A stretch of DNA of 64,000 nucleotides from positions 3,052,501 through 3,116,500 of the forward strand of contig NC_019729.1 in assembly GCF_000317475.1 (NCBI RefSeq). Direction: 5' to 3'. The position numbers and the translations under genes were made by a program. Shown here one piece after another: positions 17,398 through 26,496 of this stretch; position 1 is the first letter of the stretch, and each line of letters opens with the position of its first letter. Under the pieces are notes generated by a model. That model did no database searches. It saw only the letters and a program-made list of their open reading frames with translations, and was not told the DNA's origin. The DNA is from Oscillatoria nigro-viridis PCC 7112 (GTDB taxonomy: Bacteria; Cyanobacteriota; Cyanobacteriia; Cyanobacteriales; Microcoleaceae).

Positions 17398-19110
17398 ATG
17401 TGCTATTGCTTAAACCCAACTTGTCAGAATCCGCACAACCCAGGGGATGCAGAATTCTGCCAAAGTTGCGGCTCAAAATTGTTGTTGACTATTGACGCAG
17501 AAACGCCTTCAGCATCTCGCTACCGAACCGTAAAGCCGATCGGGCAAGGAGGCTTTGGCAGAACATTTTTAGCAGTTGATGAAACAAAACCCCTGATTTT
17601 TTCGCAGTGCGTAATCAAGCAATTTTTCCCGCAAAATACCGCAGCAGAAAAAGCAGCTCAACTATTTCACCAAGAAGCAGCCCAGCTAGAAACCTTGGGA
17701 AAACATCCCCAGATTCCCGAATTAATCGCGCATTTTGAACAAGACGGGAGACAGTATTTAGTACAAGAATTTATAGACGGCAAAAACCTAGCCAGAGAAT
17801 TAGAACAAAAAGGAGCATTCACCGAAACACAAATTCGGCAAATCCTCAACGATTTATTGCCAGTGCTCCACTTCGTCCACAAATCCAAAGTCATTCACCG
17901 CGATATCAAACCCGAAAATATCATTCGCCGCCGGTTATCTCCAACTCCTTTACCCGCCTTAGAAACTTCCTATCAACCCTCTCCTTTCCAAAAAGATATT
18001 GTTTTAGTAGACTTTGGTGCAGCAAAGAAAGTAACAGCAACCGGCTTGCCGCAAACTGGTACAATCATCGGCAGTGCTGCTTATACAGCCCCAGAACAAT
18101 TGATGGGGAAAGCAGTTTTTGCCAGCGATATCTACAGTTTGGGCGTTACCTGCATTCACTTGTTGACTGAAATTCCTCCCTTCGATTTGTTCGACAGTAC
18201 AGAGGATTCTTGGGCTTGGCGAAATTATTTGAAGACTGCTGTTAGCGATGATTTCGGCCGCATCCTCGACACCATGCTTCAAAGTGCCACCAACCGGCGC
18301 TACAGTTCAGCCTCAGCAGTCATCCGGCACTTGAACCCCAAACCGGTGTATTTAGACGCACAGCCGGTGCTAGACGCGCCGGAAACGCCTGCAGAACGGG
18401 TGGTTACACCCGCGCCCGGTGTGTCGCTTTTCACTCGCCAACAGCAAGCCGAAATTCAGCAAGCTTTGCAAGAGGATCTCGCCCCCTACAATGTTACAAT
18501 CCAAGTCAGCCAAGCCAAGCAACAGCTAACTATCGTCATCAACAGAACCGAAGACAACCCCGTTTACTATCCCCACTTATCTCAAATAATTGCCACCAGA
18601 CTCACCGATTTACAGTTAAATAAAGTCGCAGCCGTGAAGCTGTTGGGAAGAGTCAACAATTCTCGCCGCCCGGAGTGGAAACAAATATTGCAAATCGATC
18701 CCAAGATTCAATTGAGAAACAAACTCGTGCGGCTGCAACACAATCAATTACTCAAGAAAATCGCCCCTGTTGCTACCCAAGAATTTTGGCTGCCGAAGTT
18801 GAAAACTCAGGATTTTTGGATAGATGCGCTAATGTTTGCCTTAGTTTGGTTTATCTTTGGCTCTCAAATAGTCATTTTTAATTCTTGGTTTGCGCTAATA
18901 GTTTCTTCTGGTTTTATGGCCGTCAAGCATCAAGTTTCCCAGAACAAAGAATTTGCCAATAAAAATTTATTTGCAAGTTTAGTAGTGCTGTTTTTGATGA
19001 CTGGGGGCATGGGGAATTCCAGGATTTTAAATACGGGAATATTTGGTATTCTTTTGGGTTGCTTAGTTGTGGCTTTGCCCCTGTTTTTTGTTAAGGAAAA
19101 TTATCAGTAA
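17398..19110 (+). CDS. Serine/threonine protein kinase with N-terminal zinc ribbon
   Basis: A 570-residue Hanks-type kinase. Residues 2-28 hold a four-cysteine zinc ribbon (CLNPTC ... CQSCGSKL). The kinase domain (about 42-305) has the glycine loop GQGGFGRTFLAVD, catalytic HRDIKPENII, VDFGAAKK and the activation segment GTIIGSAAYTAPEQ. A linker and a small alpha/beta region follow; several hydrophobic segments from about 475 to 562 anchor it in the membrane. This zinc-ribbon-kinase-membrane layout is common in cyanobacteria. tsaB starts two bases after its stop codon, so they form one transcript, probably without functional meaning. Confidence 0.92.
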   Translation: MCYCLNPTCQNPHNPGDAEFCQSCGSKLLLTIDAETPSASRYRTVKPIGQGGFGRTFLAVDETKPLIFSQCVIKQFFPQNTAAEKAAQLFHQEAAQLETLGKHPQIPELIAHFEQDGRQYLVQEFIDGKNLARELEQKGAFTETQIRQILNDLLPVLHFVHKSKVIHRDIKPENIIRRRLSPTPLPALETSYQPSPFQKDIVLVDFGAAKKVTATGLPQTGTIIGSAAYTAPEQLMGKAVFASDIYSLGVTCIHLLTEIPPFDLFDSTEDSWAWRNYLKTAVSDDFGRILDTMLQSATNRRYSSASAVIRHLNPKPVYLDAQPVLDAPETPAERVVTPAPGVSLFTRQQQAEIQQALQEDLAPYNVTIQVSQAKQQLTIVINRTEDNPVYYPHLSQIIATRLTDLQLNKVAAVKLLGRVNNSRRPEWKQILQIDPKIQLRNKLVRLQHNQLLKKIAPVATQEFWLPKLKTQDFWIDALMFALVWFIFGSQIVIFNSWFALIVSSGFMAVKHQVSQNKEFANKNLFASLVVLFLMTGGMGNSRILNTGIFGILLGCLVVALPLFFVKENYQ

Positions 19111-19112
19111 TC

Positions 19113-19865
19113 GTGAATAGCAATCCCCAAGACGGAACATCTGTTAAAAAATACGGCTTAGCCCTGCACACAGCTAGTCGCGAACTCGGTTTAGCCATCA
19201 GCAATTTTGCTGGAGATTCTCGCTGCCAAACTTGGAATTTGGATCGCGATTTAGCCACTCATTTGCATCAGTATTTAGTCGAGTTTATTGGGCCGCAAAC
19301 TTGGGCGGATTTGGCTTTTATTGCAGTGGCGAAGGGGCCCGGAGGCTTCACGGGGACTCGGATGGGTATGGTGACGGCGCGGACTTTGGCTCAACAGTTG
19401 GATATTCCGGTTTTTGCGGTTTCAACTTTGGCGGCTGTGGCTTGGGCGGCACCCCCCCAACCCCCCCTTGCTAAGGGGGGGCTTTTGAATACGGAACCCC
19501 CCCAACCCCCCCTTGCTAAGGGGGGGCTTTTGAGTGCAGAACCTTCCCTTGCTAAGGGGGGGCTTTTGAGCGTGGCCCTGCAAATGCCTGCACAGCGGGG
19601 ACAATTATTTGGTGCTGTTTATTCAGTTAACAAAGATTCTGGTTTAACAGAGTTGTTTACCGATACTGTAATGACGGCGGAATCCTGGCAGGAAAAGTTG
19701 GAAAGTTGGGAAAATTCTTATCAGTTAATTGAAGTTGGCAGCGAGTTGGGTTGGTCTGTTTCTAGTGTGTTGGAATTGGCTTATTTGGAGTGGAAACAAG
19801 GAAGTCGCCCTGATTGGTCGGATGCTTTGCCTTTTTACGGGCAACATCCGGTTAAGGGACACTGA
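19113..19865 (+). CDS. tsaB: tRNA t6A biosynthesis protein TsaB with repeat-encoded insertion
   Basis: A 250-residue TsaB, the ASKHA-fold partner of TsaD needed for N6-threonylcarbamoyladenosine on ANN-decoding tRNAs. The family core is clear: LALHTASRELGLAISNF, the VAKGPGGFTGTRMGMVTART block and VALQMPAQRGQLFGAVYSV. Between AWAA and VALQMPA, residues 114-153 are an extra proline/glycine segment built of three copies of a PPLAKGGLL-type unit. At DNA level these are copies of a palindromic intergenic repeat (19452-19571) that kept the frame. Start is a GTG two bases after the kinase stop. The insertion falls at a surface loop of the first domain, so the protein is probably still active; TsaB is normally essential. 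Confidence 0.9.
   Translation: MNSNPQDGTSVKKYGLALHTASRELGLAISNFAGDSRCQTWNLDRDLATHLHQYLVEFIGPQTWADLAFIAVAKGPGGFTGTRMGMVTARTLAQQLDIPVFAVSTLAAVAWAAPPQPPLAKGGLLNTEPPQPPLAKGGLLSAEPSLAKGGLLSVALQMPAQRGQLFGAVYSVNKDSGLTELFTDTVMTAESWQEKLESWENSYQLIEVGSELGWSVSSVLELAYLEWKQGSRPDWSDALPFYGQHPVKGH
19452..19571 (+). repeat. Palindromic repeat invasion inside tsaB
   Basis: Three copies of a CCCCCCCTTGCTAAGGGGGG palindrome (the last shortened at its 5' side), spaced by short linkers. The same kind of repeat is widespread between genes in cyanobacteria; here all copies are in frame with tsaB. Confidence 0.9.
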
Positions 19866-19928
19866 AATATTGGGAATTGGGCATTGGGAAGAGGGCATTG
19901 GGCATTATTTGGTTTCAGTTAAACTCAC

Positions 19929-20041
19929 ATCTTGCACCATTCTCAAGAACAGGCAAGATGCCTGTTCCACAAAGAGTAGATTTTCTCGCTTCACAGGCCG
20001 GAAAGCCTGTTCCTAAAAGCTTATTGAGAATGGTGCAAGAT
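19929..20041. mobile_element. 113-bp MITE/BIME-like element with 18-bp terminal inverted repeats
   Basis: ATCTTGCACCATTCTCAA at 19929-19946 has its exact complement at 20024-20041. Between them are two smaller hairpins (AACAGGCA...TGCCTGTT and ACAGGC...GCCTGT). It carries no gene. The symmetrical ends suggest a miniature non-autonomous element; no target-site duplication is obvious. Confidence 0.6.
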
Positions 20042-20144
20042 ATAAGTTAAATCAACTTGTAGAGTGCGTTTTTTTTCCGACCGTGCCCGAGTCCCGATGC
20101 CCGTAAATGATTTATAAGCAATTAAGCAGACTTGATATCGTTGT

Positions 20145-20408
20145 TTATTTAAGGGCGATACAAACTTCGAGGCAAAAAGTTAATGTTAGCGGGTCTGGGT
20201 TTTCTGTTCGCAATCGATCGATCTCAGCTCGATCGCAGCCGCGAGATTCCATAAAATCGAGCATCCAGTTAGTTATTGTAGCGAGATCGATGTATTTGGC
20301 TCCGAGACAAACAGGGCAAATTTCTGGGCTGAGGGTACCGGTGCCGCCGCATTCGGGGCAATCCCAGTGGCTTGTTACGGGATCGGGGGTAGTTGGGATG
20401 TTGTTCAT
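20145..20408 (-). CDS. Small zinc-ribbon (DnaJ-like CxxCxGxG) protein
   Basis: An 87-residue protein with two zinc-binding knuckles, CPECGGTGTLSP and CPVCLGAKY, as in the DnaJ central domain but without a J domain. The helical second half (TNWMLDFMESRGCDRAEI) is uncharacterised. Proteins of this design are often mis-named DnaJ; a scaffold or redox-linked role is possible. It starts at an ATG. Confidence 0.65.
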   Translation of the reverse strand: MNNIPTTPDPVTSHWDCPECGGTGTLSPEICPVCLGAKYIDLATITNWMLDFMESRGCDRAEIDRLRTENPDPLTLTFCLEVCIALK

Positions 20409-20522
20409 GCTGGGAAAAAGTACGCGCGGCGTAGCGATCCCGTAGGGAATCGCACTACTCGTTCACTCTAGCAAAAATGCCGATCGCCCTGACTTCTTCC
20501 TGCCTTTACACTAAGCGAGCTA

Positions 20523-23500
20523 GTGAGTAAAATCGACAAAAATACAAAAAGGGTGGTTATGTTCGATCGCACTCAATGGGTTTTGGCTGGTATGTCGATC
20601 GCACTTTCGCTTCAGTTAAGTCAGCCAGTTGCAGCAGCCGTGCCCGTTGGCAAAGTCTTACAAACAGCACAAACTAACAGTAGCGAGGCTGCCCAAAAAG
20701 CTTTCAAAGAAGGAGCACAACTGTACCAGCAAGGAACGGTAGAAGCAAAAAGAAGTGCGATCGTCAAGTTGGAAGAAGCCTTAAAGCTGTATCGAGAAGC
20801 GGGCGACAATAGAGGGCAAGCACTTAGCCTCCTTGGTCTTGGCAGTGTCTGCTCAGATTTGGGAGAGAAACAGAAAGCGCTAGAGTATTACAGCCAGTCG
20901 CTTACCCTATTTCGGGCCCTCGGCGATCGGTCCCTTGAAGCTACTATCCTCAACAACATCGGCTTAGTCTACTCAGAATTGGGAGAAAAACAGAAAGCGC
21001 TAGAGTATTACAGCCAGTCCCTGCCCCTATTTCGGGCCCTTAGCAATCGCGGTGGGGAAGCTGGCACCCTCAACAACATCGGCAAAGTCTACAATGATTT
21101 GGGAGAAAAACAGAAAGCGCTAGAGTATTACAGCCAGTCCCTGCCCCTATTTCGGGCAAGAGGCGATCGCGGTGGGGAAGCTAGCACCCTCAACAACATC
21201 GGCAGTGTCTGCGATGATTTGGGAGAAAAACAGAAAGCGCTAGAGTATTACAGCCAGTCCCTTCCCCTATTTCGGGCAAGAGGCGATCGCAGCGGGGAAG
21301 CTGTTACCCTCGCCAACATCGGCTTAGTCTACTCAGCATTGGGAGAAAAACAGAAAGCGCTAGAGTATTACAGCCAGTCCCTGCCCCTGAGTCGGGCAAC
21401 GGGCGATCGCGGTGGGGAAGCTACCACCCTCAACAACATCGGCAGTGTCTACTCAGCATTGGGAGAAAAACAGAAAGCGCTAGAGTATTACAGCCAGTCG
21501 CTTCCCCTGAGACGGGCAACGGGCGATCGCGCCGGGGAAGCTACCACCCTCAGCAACATCGGCAGTGTCTACTCAGCATTGGGAGAAAAACAGAAAGCGC
21601 TAGAGTATTACAGCCAGTCGCTGCCCCTGAGACGGGCAACGGGCGATCGCGCCGGGGAAGCTACCACCCTCAGCAACATCGGCACTGTCTACTCAGAATT
21701 GGGAGAAAAACAGAAAGCGCTAGAGTATTACAGCCAGTCGCTGCCCCTGAGACGGGCAACGGGCGATCGCGCCGGGGAAGCTACCACCCTCAATGGCATC
21801 GGCTTAGTCTACTCAGAATTGGGAGAAAAACAGAAAGCCTTAGAGTATTACAGCCAGTCGCTTCCCTTGAGTCGGGCAACGGGCGATCGCGCCGGGGAAG
21901 CTGACACCCTCAACAACATCGGCAGTGTCTACGATGATTTGGGAGAAAAACAGAAAGCGCTAGAGTATTACAGCCAGTCGCTGCCCCTGAGACGGGCAAC
22001 GGGCGATCGCGCCGGGGAAGCTACCACCCTCAACAACATCGGCAATGTCTACGATGATTTGGGAGAAAAACAGAAAGCGCTAGAGTATTACAGCCAGTCT
22101 CTTCCCCTGAGTCGGGCAACGGGCGATCGCGCCGGGGAAGCTACCACCCTCAACAACATCGGCGCTCTCTACTCAGAATTGAGAGAACAACAGAAAGCGC
22201 TAGAGTATTACAGTCAGTCCCTTCCCCTGAGTCGGGCAGTAGGCAATCGCAGCGGGGAAGCTGCCACCCTTTTCCAAATAGCTTTTGCCAAACGCGACCA
22301 AAACAATCTTACCGAAGCCCTCACTGACATTGAATCTTCTCTCAAAATCATCGAAAACCTCCGCACCAAAATAGCCAGCCCCGAACTCCGCACCTCATAC
22401 TTTTCCACAGTACAGGGCTACTACGAATTTTACATCGACCTGTTAATGCAACTGCACGAACAGCAACCAAATTCCAATTACAATATCAAAGCCTTAGAAG
22501 CCAGCGAACGTTCGAGAGCCCGCAGTCTTCTCGAACTCCTCTTTGAAAGTAACGCCAACATTCGCGAAGGTATTTCCCCCGATTTACTGCAACAAGAAAA
22601 GAGCTTGCAACAGCAACTCGATGCCATTGAAAAGCAGCGCATTCAAGAACTAAGTCGCTCCAACCCCAATCAAACTAAAATCGATGAAATCGACTCTCGG
22701 CGCCTCGCACTTTTGCAACAATATCAGCAAATTCAAGCCCAGATTCGTAGCGCCAGCCCCCGCTACGCAGCCCTCACCCAACCCCAACCTTTAACACTCC
22801 CAGAAATTCAAAAACAAATTCTCGATGAAAACACAATTTTATTGCAGTATTCCCTCGGCAAATACCGCAGTTATTTGTGGGTGGTGACATCCACAGGACT
22901 CACCAGCTATGAATTGCCCTCACAGGTTGACATTGAAACAGCAGCCCGCAATTTCCGAGACGCAATAACTAGCCCAATCCAAAGAGATATTCCCCAAAAA
23001 GTTGCCGAAGCAAGTGCAAATCTAAGTCAATTAATTTTACAGCCCGCCGCAGCCCTATTAGGGAATAAACGCTTATTAATTGTTCCCGACGGCGTACTTC
23101 ACTATACCCCTTTTCCGGCTTTAACTCTTCCCCAAACCCGGGGACAAAATACCAATGTTCCCTTAATTGCCTCACATGAAATTATCACCCTGCCTTCCGC
23201 CTCAACTCTCGCCATTCTCAGGCAAAATTACGGAGATAGAAAACCGCCTGGGCGAACTTTAGCAATTTTAGCCGATCCTGTTTTCAGTCCAGACGATGAA
23301 AGAATTAAAGGAAAAATCACCCAAGCAACGGCTGAAAAATTAGAAGCAAATAACCTCGGTTTAAATCGATCGCTTCGTGCTTCCAATCGGGGATGGCCGC
23401 CAGATCGCCTACCATTTACCCGCCAAGAAGCCCAAACAATATCCAGCTTATTCCCCTCAGCTTCTAGCCGTCAAATATTTGATTTTGATGCCAGTCGCCC

Positions 23501-23978
23501 TACTGCTACCGACGGACAATTAGCCAATTATCAGATCGTTCACTTCGCTACCCACGGCCTTGCCAACAGCAAAAATCCCGAACTGTCAGGAATTCTGATG
23601 TCGATGGTAGATGACAAGGGCAATCTTGTCAATGGTTTTTTACGCCTCACCGATATTTTCAACTTGAAACTAGCGGCAAATTTAGTAGTTTTAAGTGCTT
23701 GTCAATCGGGCATGGGACAGAATGTTAAAGGCGAAGGAATGGTGGGATTGACGAGGGGTTTTATGTATGCAGGTGCTCAGCGGGTGGCGGTGAGTTTGTG
23801 GAGTGTAGATGATGAAGGAACTGCTGTGTTAATGCAAAAGTTTTATCAGAAAATGCTGCAACAAAAGTTAGCGCCGGCGGCAGCTTTGAGGGCGGCGCAG
23901 ATGGAAATGATGAGAATAGAAAAATGGAAATCTCCCTATTATTGGGCGGCTTTTACCCTTCAGGGCGAGTGGAAATGA
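20523..23978 (+). CDS. TPR-CHAT domain protein (caspase-like peptidase), exported
   Basis: A 1151-residue protein. An N-terminal hydrophobic segment with an Ala-rich cleavage site ([10 protein letters not shown]) suggests export. Residues about 50-600 are TPR repeats of 40 residues, of which twelve are encoded by nearly identical 120-bp units (core [17 protein letters not shown]). A helical linker (about 600-760) precedes the CHAT domain, whose catalytic dyad is His1011 ([10 protein letters not shown]) and Cys1060 ([11 protein letters not shown]). CHAT proteins are caspase relatives; some are activated partners in immunity or cell death, and many cyanobacterial copies have unknown substrates. 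The GTG start is used because no ATG precedes the signal peptide except an internal one at residue 13, which is also possible. Confidence 0.92.
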   Translation: MSKIDKNTKRVVMFDRTQWVLAGMSIALSLQLSQPVAAAVPVGKVLQTAQTNSSEAAQKAFKEGAQLYQQGTVEAKRSAIVKLEEALKLYREAGDNRGQALSLLGLGSVCSDLGEKQKALEYYSQSLTLFRALGDRSLEATILNNIGLVYSELGEKQKALEYYSQSLPLFRALSNRGGEAGTLNNIGKVYNDLGEKQKALEYYSQSLPLFRARGDRGGEASTLNNIGSVCDDLGEKQKALEYYSQSLPLFRARGDRSGEAVTLANIGLVYSALGEKQKALEYYSQSLPLSRATGDRGGEATTLNNIGSVYSALGEKQKALEYYSQSLPLRRATGDRAGEATTLSNIGSVYSALGEKQKALEYYSQSLPLRRATGDRAGEATTLSNIGTVYSELGEKQKALEYYSQSLPLRRATGDRAGEATTLNGIGLVYSELGEKQKALEYYSQSLPLSRATGDRAGEADTLNNIGSVYDDLGEKQKALEYYSQSLPLRRATGDRAGEATTLNNIGNVYDDLGEKQKALEYYSQSLPLSRATGDRAGEATTLNNIGALYSELREQQKALEYYSQSLPLSRAVGNRSGEAATLFQIAFAKRDQNNLTEALTDIESSLKIIENLRTKIASPELRTSYFSTVQGYYEFYIDLLMQLHEQQPNSNYNIKALEASERSRARSLLELLFESNANIREGISPDLLQQEKSLQQQLDAIEKQRIQELSRSNPNQTKIDEIDSRRLALLQQYQQIQAQIRSASPRYAALTQPQPLTLPEIQKQILDENTILLQYSLGKYRSYLWVVTSTGLTSYELPSQVDIETAARNFRDAITSPIQRDIPQKVAEASANLSQLILQPAAALLGNKRLLIVPDGVLHYTPFPALTLPQTRGQNTNVPLIASHEIITLPSASTLAILRQNYGDRKPPGRTLAILADPVFSPDDERIKGKITQATAEKLEANNLGLNRSLRASNRGWPPDRLPFTRQEAQTISSLFPSASSRQIFDFDASRPTATDGQLANYQIVHFATHGLANSKNPELSGILMSMVDDKGNLVNGFLRLTDIFNLKLAANLVVLSACQSGMGQNVKGEGMVGLTRGFMYAGAQRVAVSLWSVDDEGTAVLMQKFYQKMLQQKLAPAAALRAAQMEMMRIEKWKSPYYWAAFTLQGEWK
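20881..22260 (+). repeat. Twelve tandem 120-bp TPR-coding units
   Basis: The string TAGAGTATTACAGCCAGTC recurs exactly every 120 bases from 20881 to 22201 (one copy has CAGTCAGTC). Units differ by a few bases, and one edge unit is more diverged. This level of identity points to recent unequal crossing-over or gene conversion. Confidence 0.95.
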
Positions 23979-24067
23979 TGTACAGCACTTTTGCTGGTAA
24001 GTAAGTACATAGCCCTTGTAGGGAAACGGCAATGCCCATTGGTGTCAACTTAACGTTAAATCGGTAG

Positions 24068-24258
24068 TCCGACAATCCGACAATCCGACAATCCGACAAT
24101 CCGACAATCCGACAATCCGACAATCCGACAATCCGACAATCCGACAATCCGACAATCCGACAATCCGACAATCCGACAATCCGACAATCCGACAATCCGA
24201 CAATCCGACAATCCGACAATCCGACAATCCGACAATCCGACAATCCGACAATCCGACA
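24068..24258. repeat. Octamer (TCCGACAA) tandem array, about 24 copies
   Basis: Perfect repetition of an 8-base unit over about 190 bases without a visible mismatch. Its outer copies merge into the GGTAGTCCG and CAGGGAAT parts of a REP unit, so it grew inside one. Reading frames through it (SDCRIVGL repeated on the minus strand) are by-products. Confidence 0.95.
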
Positions 24259-24313
24259 GGGAATGAATTCCCTGTCTAATAGCTAAAGTCCTCTGAAGAG
24301 GACTAATTAGTTT

Positions 24314-24441
24314 AAAAATTCGGCGTTGCTGAATACAGGTAGGAATTCATATTTCCCAATTGCTATAAGACAAGTAGGGTAAGTTTTGTAACATCAAGCA
24401 ACAAGTTGATTCCTACCATGAATCAGTAACGCCGAATTTTT
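24314..24441. mobile_element. 128-bp MITE-like element with 33-bp imperfect terminal inverted repeats
   Basis: The left end (24314-24346) begins AAAAATTCGGCGTTGCTGAA and the right end (24409-24441) is its imperfect complement with about six mismatches. The GGCGTTGCTGAA-type terminus resembles ends of IS4/IS5-group insertion sequences. There is no coding capacity, so this is probably a non-autonomous derivative. Confidence 0.65.
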
Positions 24442-24448
24442 TTCTTCT

Positions 24449-24856
24449 CAGTCCTCTTTCAGAGGACTTTAGCTATGAGACAGGGAATTCATTCCCTGGC
24501 GGACTACCGGGTGGGCGGCGTGAATCAGCAACCTCAAAAATTCTTCTTCTCAGTCCTCTTTCAGAGGACTTTCGCTATGAGACAGGGAATTCATTCCCTG
24601 GCGGACTACCGGGTGGGCGGCGTGAATCAGCAACCTCAAAAATTTTTCTTCTCAGTCCTCTTTCAGAGGACTTTAGCTATGAGACAGGGAATTAATTCCC
24701 TGGCGGACTACCGGGTGGGCGGCGTGAATCAGCAACCTCAAAAATTCTTCTTCTCAGTCCTCTTTCAGAGGACTTTAGCTATGAGACAGGGATTTCAATC
24801 CCTGGCGGACTACCGGGTGGGCGGGCGGACTGCCGGGTGGGCGGGCTGACAGCTTA
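24449..24856. repeat. Four tandem 102-bp repeat units
   Basis: CAGTCCTCTTTCAGAGGACT starts at 24449, 24551, 24653 and 24755. Each unit contains an AGTCCTCT-TTC-AGAGGACT hairpin and a CAGGGAAT/ATTCCCTG hairpin (altered in the last unit). Because 102 is divisible by three, an open frame runs through, but it has no protein-like features. Confidence 0.9.
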
Positions 24857-24961
24857 AGTTGACACGCCTTGGGCCGAAGAGCCCGGAACGGGCAAGATGC
24901 CCGTTCCACAAAGAATGAGTTTTCTTGTGGGGTGGGCCCCAGAACCCGCCCAGAAAAGGGT

Positions 24962-25783
24962 TTATCGCCCGCTAGCTAAAGCCTCCCGCAATTTGCGGCC
25001 CCGCGATTTATCCCGAAGTTCGGGAGTTGCCATCCGCAACACAAAATCCAGCAACCAAGGCGCAATTCGGTGACACCAAACTGCTAGATGACTTTGATAT
25101 CCTACTAAGATTTCCGGCGCATCTTTGTGCAATCCCGCGACAAGTGCTAGGGCAACTTTTTCGGGAGTTGTCGGCACTACCCAGCGAAATTGTTCCAAGT
25201 CTCGCACCATGTCGGTATCTGTTAGGGATGGCAGCAAAGCTGTGACTCGAACGTTGTACTGACTTAACTCGCTGCGTAAAGCTTGGGTGAATCCCAAAAT
25301 GGCAAATTTGGTAGCAGAATAAGTCGCCATTGTGGGAGCGGCAATTTTTCCCATCAAGCTGGAAACATTGACGATTGTTCCCTCTTTTTGAGCCGCCATT
25401 CGCCTCGCTATCAAGCGGGTAATTGTGTAGGTTCCGAGCAAATTTAAGGCGATTTCTGACTCGATTAACGGCAGCGGGGAACGCAAGAATGATGCTTGGT
25501 GCGCGACGCCCGCACAGTTGACTAGCAGGTGAATCGGGCCGCAATCTCGCCAAGCTTGGGCGATCGCAATATTCACCGCTACTGACTGAGTTAAATCCAA
25601 AGCTAACGGCACTACTTCTGTGCCCAAAACATCGATTTCCTCTGCCAGTTCAATTAATTGCTTGCGGTTGCGAGCCACGATCAACAAGCGTTTGACTCCT
25701 TGTCTCGCTAATTCCAGGGCGATCGATCGCCCAATTCCGCGCGAAGCTCCTGTAACAAGAGCTGTTTTTCCTTGAAGTTGCAT
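24962..25783 (-). CDS. Short-chain dehydrogenase/reductase (SDR)
   Basis: A 273-residue classical SDR. The NAD(P)-binding motif TGASRGIGRSIALELARQG is at the N-terminus with an Arg after the second Gly that favours NADPH. NCAGVA, catalytic Ser in VNVSSLMGK and YSATKFA (Tyr-x3-Lys) are intact. The C-terminal ~70 residues are extended and include a hydrophobic helix. The substrate is unknown; it resembles ketoacyl-reductase-like or steroid-type members. Neighbours give no pathway hint. Confidence 0.9.
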   Translation of the reverse strand: MQLQGKTALVTGASRGIGRSIALELARQGVKRLLIVARNRKQLIELAEEIDVLGTEVVPLALDLTQSVAVNIAIAQAWRDCGPIHLLVNCAGVAHQASFLRSPLPLIESEIALNLLGTYTITRLIARRMAAQKEGTIVNVSSLMGKIAAPTMATYSATKFAILGFTQALRSELSQYNVRVTALLPSLTDTDMVRDLEQFRWVVPTTPEKVALALVAGLHKDAPEILVGYQSHLAVWCHRIAPWLLDFVLRMATPELRDKSRGRKLREALASGR

Positions 25784-26118
25784 AGATTAAACCTTTTGGT
25801 TGATGCTCACCGCGGCACGGAGTTATGAGTTGTGAGTTGTGAATTATTAGTTATGAGTTGAATTGTTTGGCGGTAACAACTCATAATTCATAATTTTGGG
25901 AAAGGCTATCTTGTTCCAATAAGCCTAATTTATTCGTGGGGTTAACTCAAAACCAAGAACTTTTGAATCGCTAACGTGCGCGTGAGTTGAACTAAACTTT
26001 TGGTTTGCCAGGAATCAGTCAAATCTCTGGTCGTTTAACCTCATGCAAGCAGACAAATGTGAGATGGCAAACCTAGTCGGAAATCATGGTCGAGCGGGCT
26101 TTATTACCGCTTTTTTTT

Positions 26119-26340
26119 CAGTTCGCGGAGGCGGACTTTGCCTGTGTAGCCGCGAATTTATTCGCCGGGGATTGGTTTTCTTCAGTCCGCAGAGGCGGAC
26201 GCAAGCCTGTGTAGCCGCGAATTTATTCGCCGGGAATATTCACCCGAATTTTTCATTTCTCGGGGCTTAATTACCCCTCTTTTTTTAGTCCGCAGAGGCA
26301 GACTATATCCTGTGCAGTCGCGACTTACAATCGCCGGGGA
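26119..26340. repeat. Three copies of a ~52-bp palindromic repeat
   Basis: Copies at 26119-26170, 26183-26234 and 26286-26340 share a GTCCGC(A)GAGGCGGAC palindrome, a CCTGTG(T)AG linker and a CGCGAATTTATTCGCCGGG tail; the third is diverged. The surrounding 25784-26496 gap contains only these and GAGTTATGA-type short repeats. Confidence 0.85.
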
Positions 26341-26496
26341 TGCGCGCAAATTGGCACAGGATAATTGAGCAATGCAGATTATCAATTCCACACCTCCTAG
26401 ATATGAGAATTTCCTATCTACACACACCTTAACAACTAGAAGTTAAAGCGGCAACAATTTTTAATAAATCTTCCGCAACACTTCTTTACAATTTTC

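Larger units (their letters stand above)
24040..24870. repeat. Large composite REP/BIME locus
   Basis: The 983-base gap after the TPR-CHAT gene holds no credible gene. It begins with GGTGTCAACTTAACG and ends with the mirrored CTTAAGTTGACAC, as in the smaller composite at 8.2-8.5 kb. Inside are, in order, an octamer array, a hairpin unit (CAGGGAAT/ATTCCCTG and AGTCCTC/GAGGACT), a MITE-like element, and four 102-bp tandem units. Confidence 0.8.

Noticed and set aside
23953..24251. Minus-strand ORFs encoding repeated SDCRIVGL
   Set aside because: They are only the translation of the octamer array; an 8-base unit read in threes gives an 8-residue repeat in every open frame. No start context, no protein-like composition.
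24068..24258. CRISPR array
   Set aside because: Repeats are contiguous 8-mers with no spacers and there are no cas genes in the window.
24475..24849. ORF with four 34-residue repeats (LADYRVGGVNQQPQKFFFSV)
   Set aside because: It follows exactly the 102-bp intergenic tandem units with their hairpins, so the frame is a by-product of a period divisible by three.
26043..26427. Short ORFs on both strands before the carotenoid oxygenase
   Set aside because: They lie over the triplicated palindromic repeats and have no recognisable protein features.
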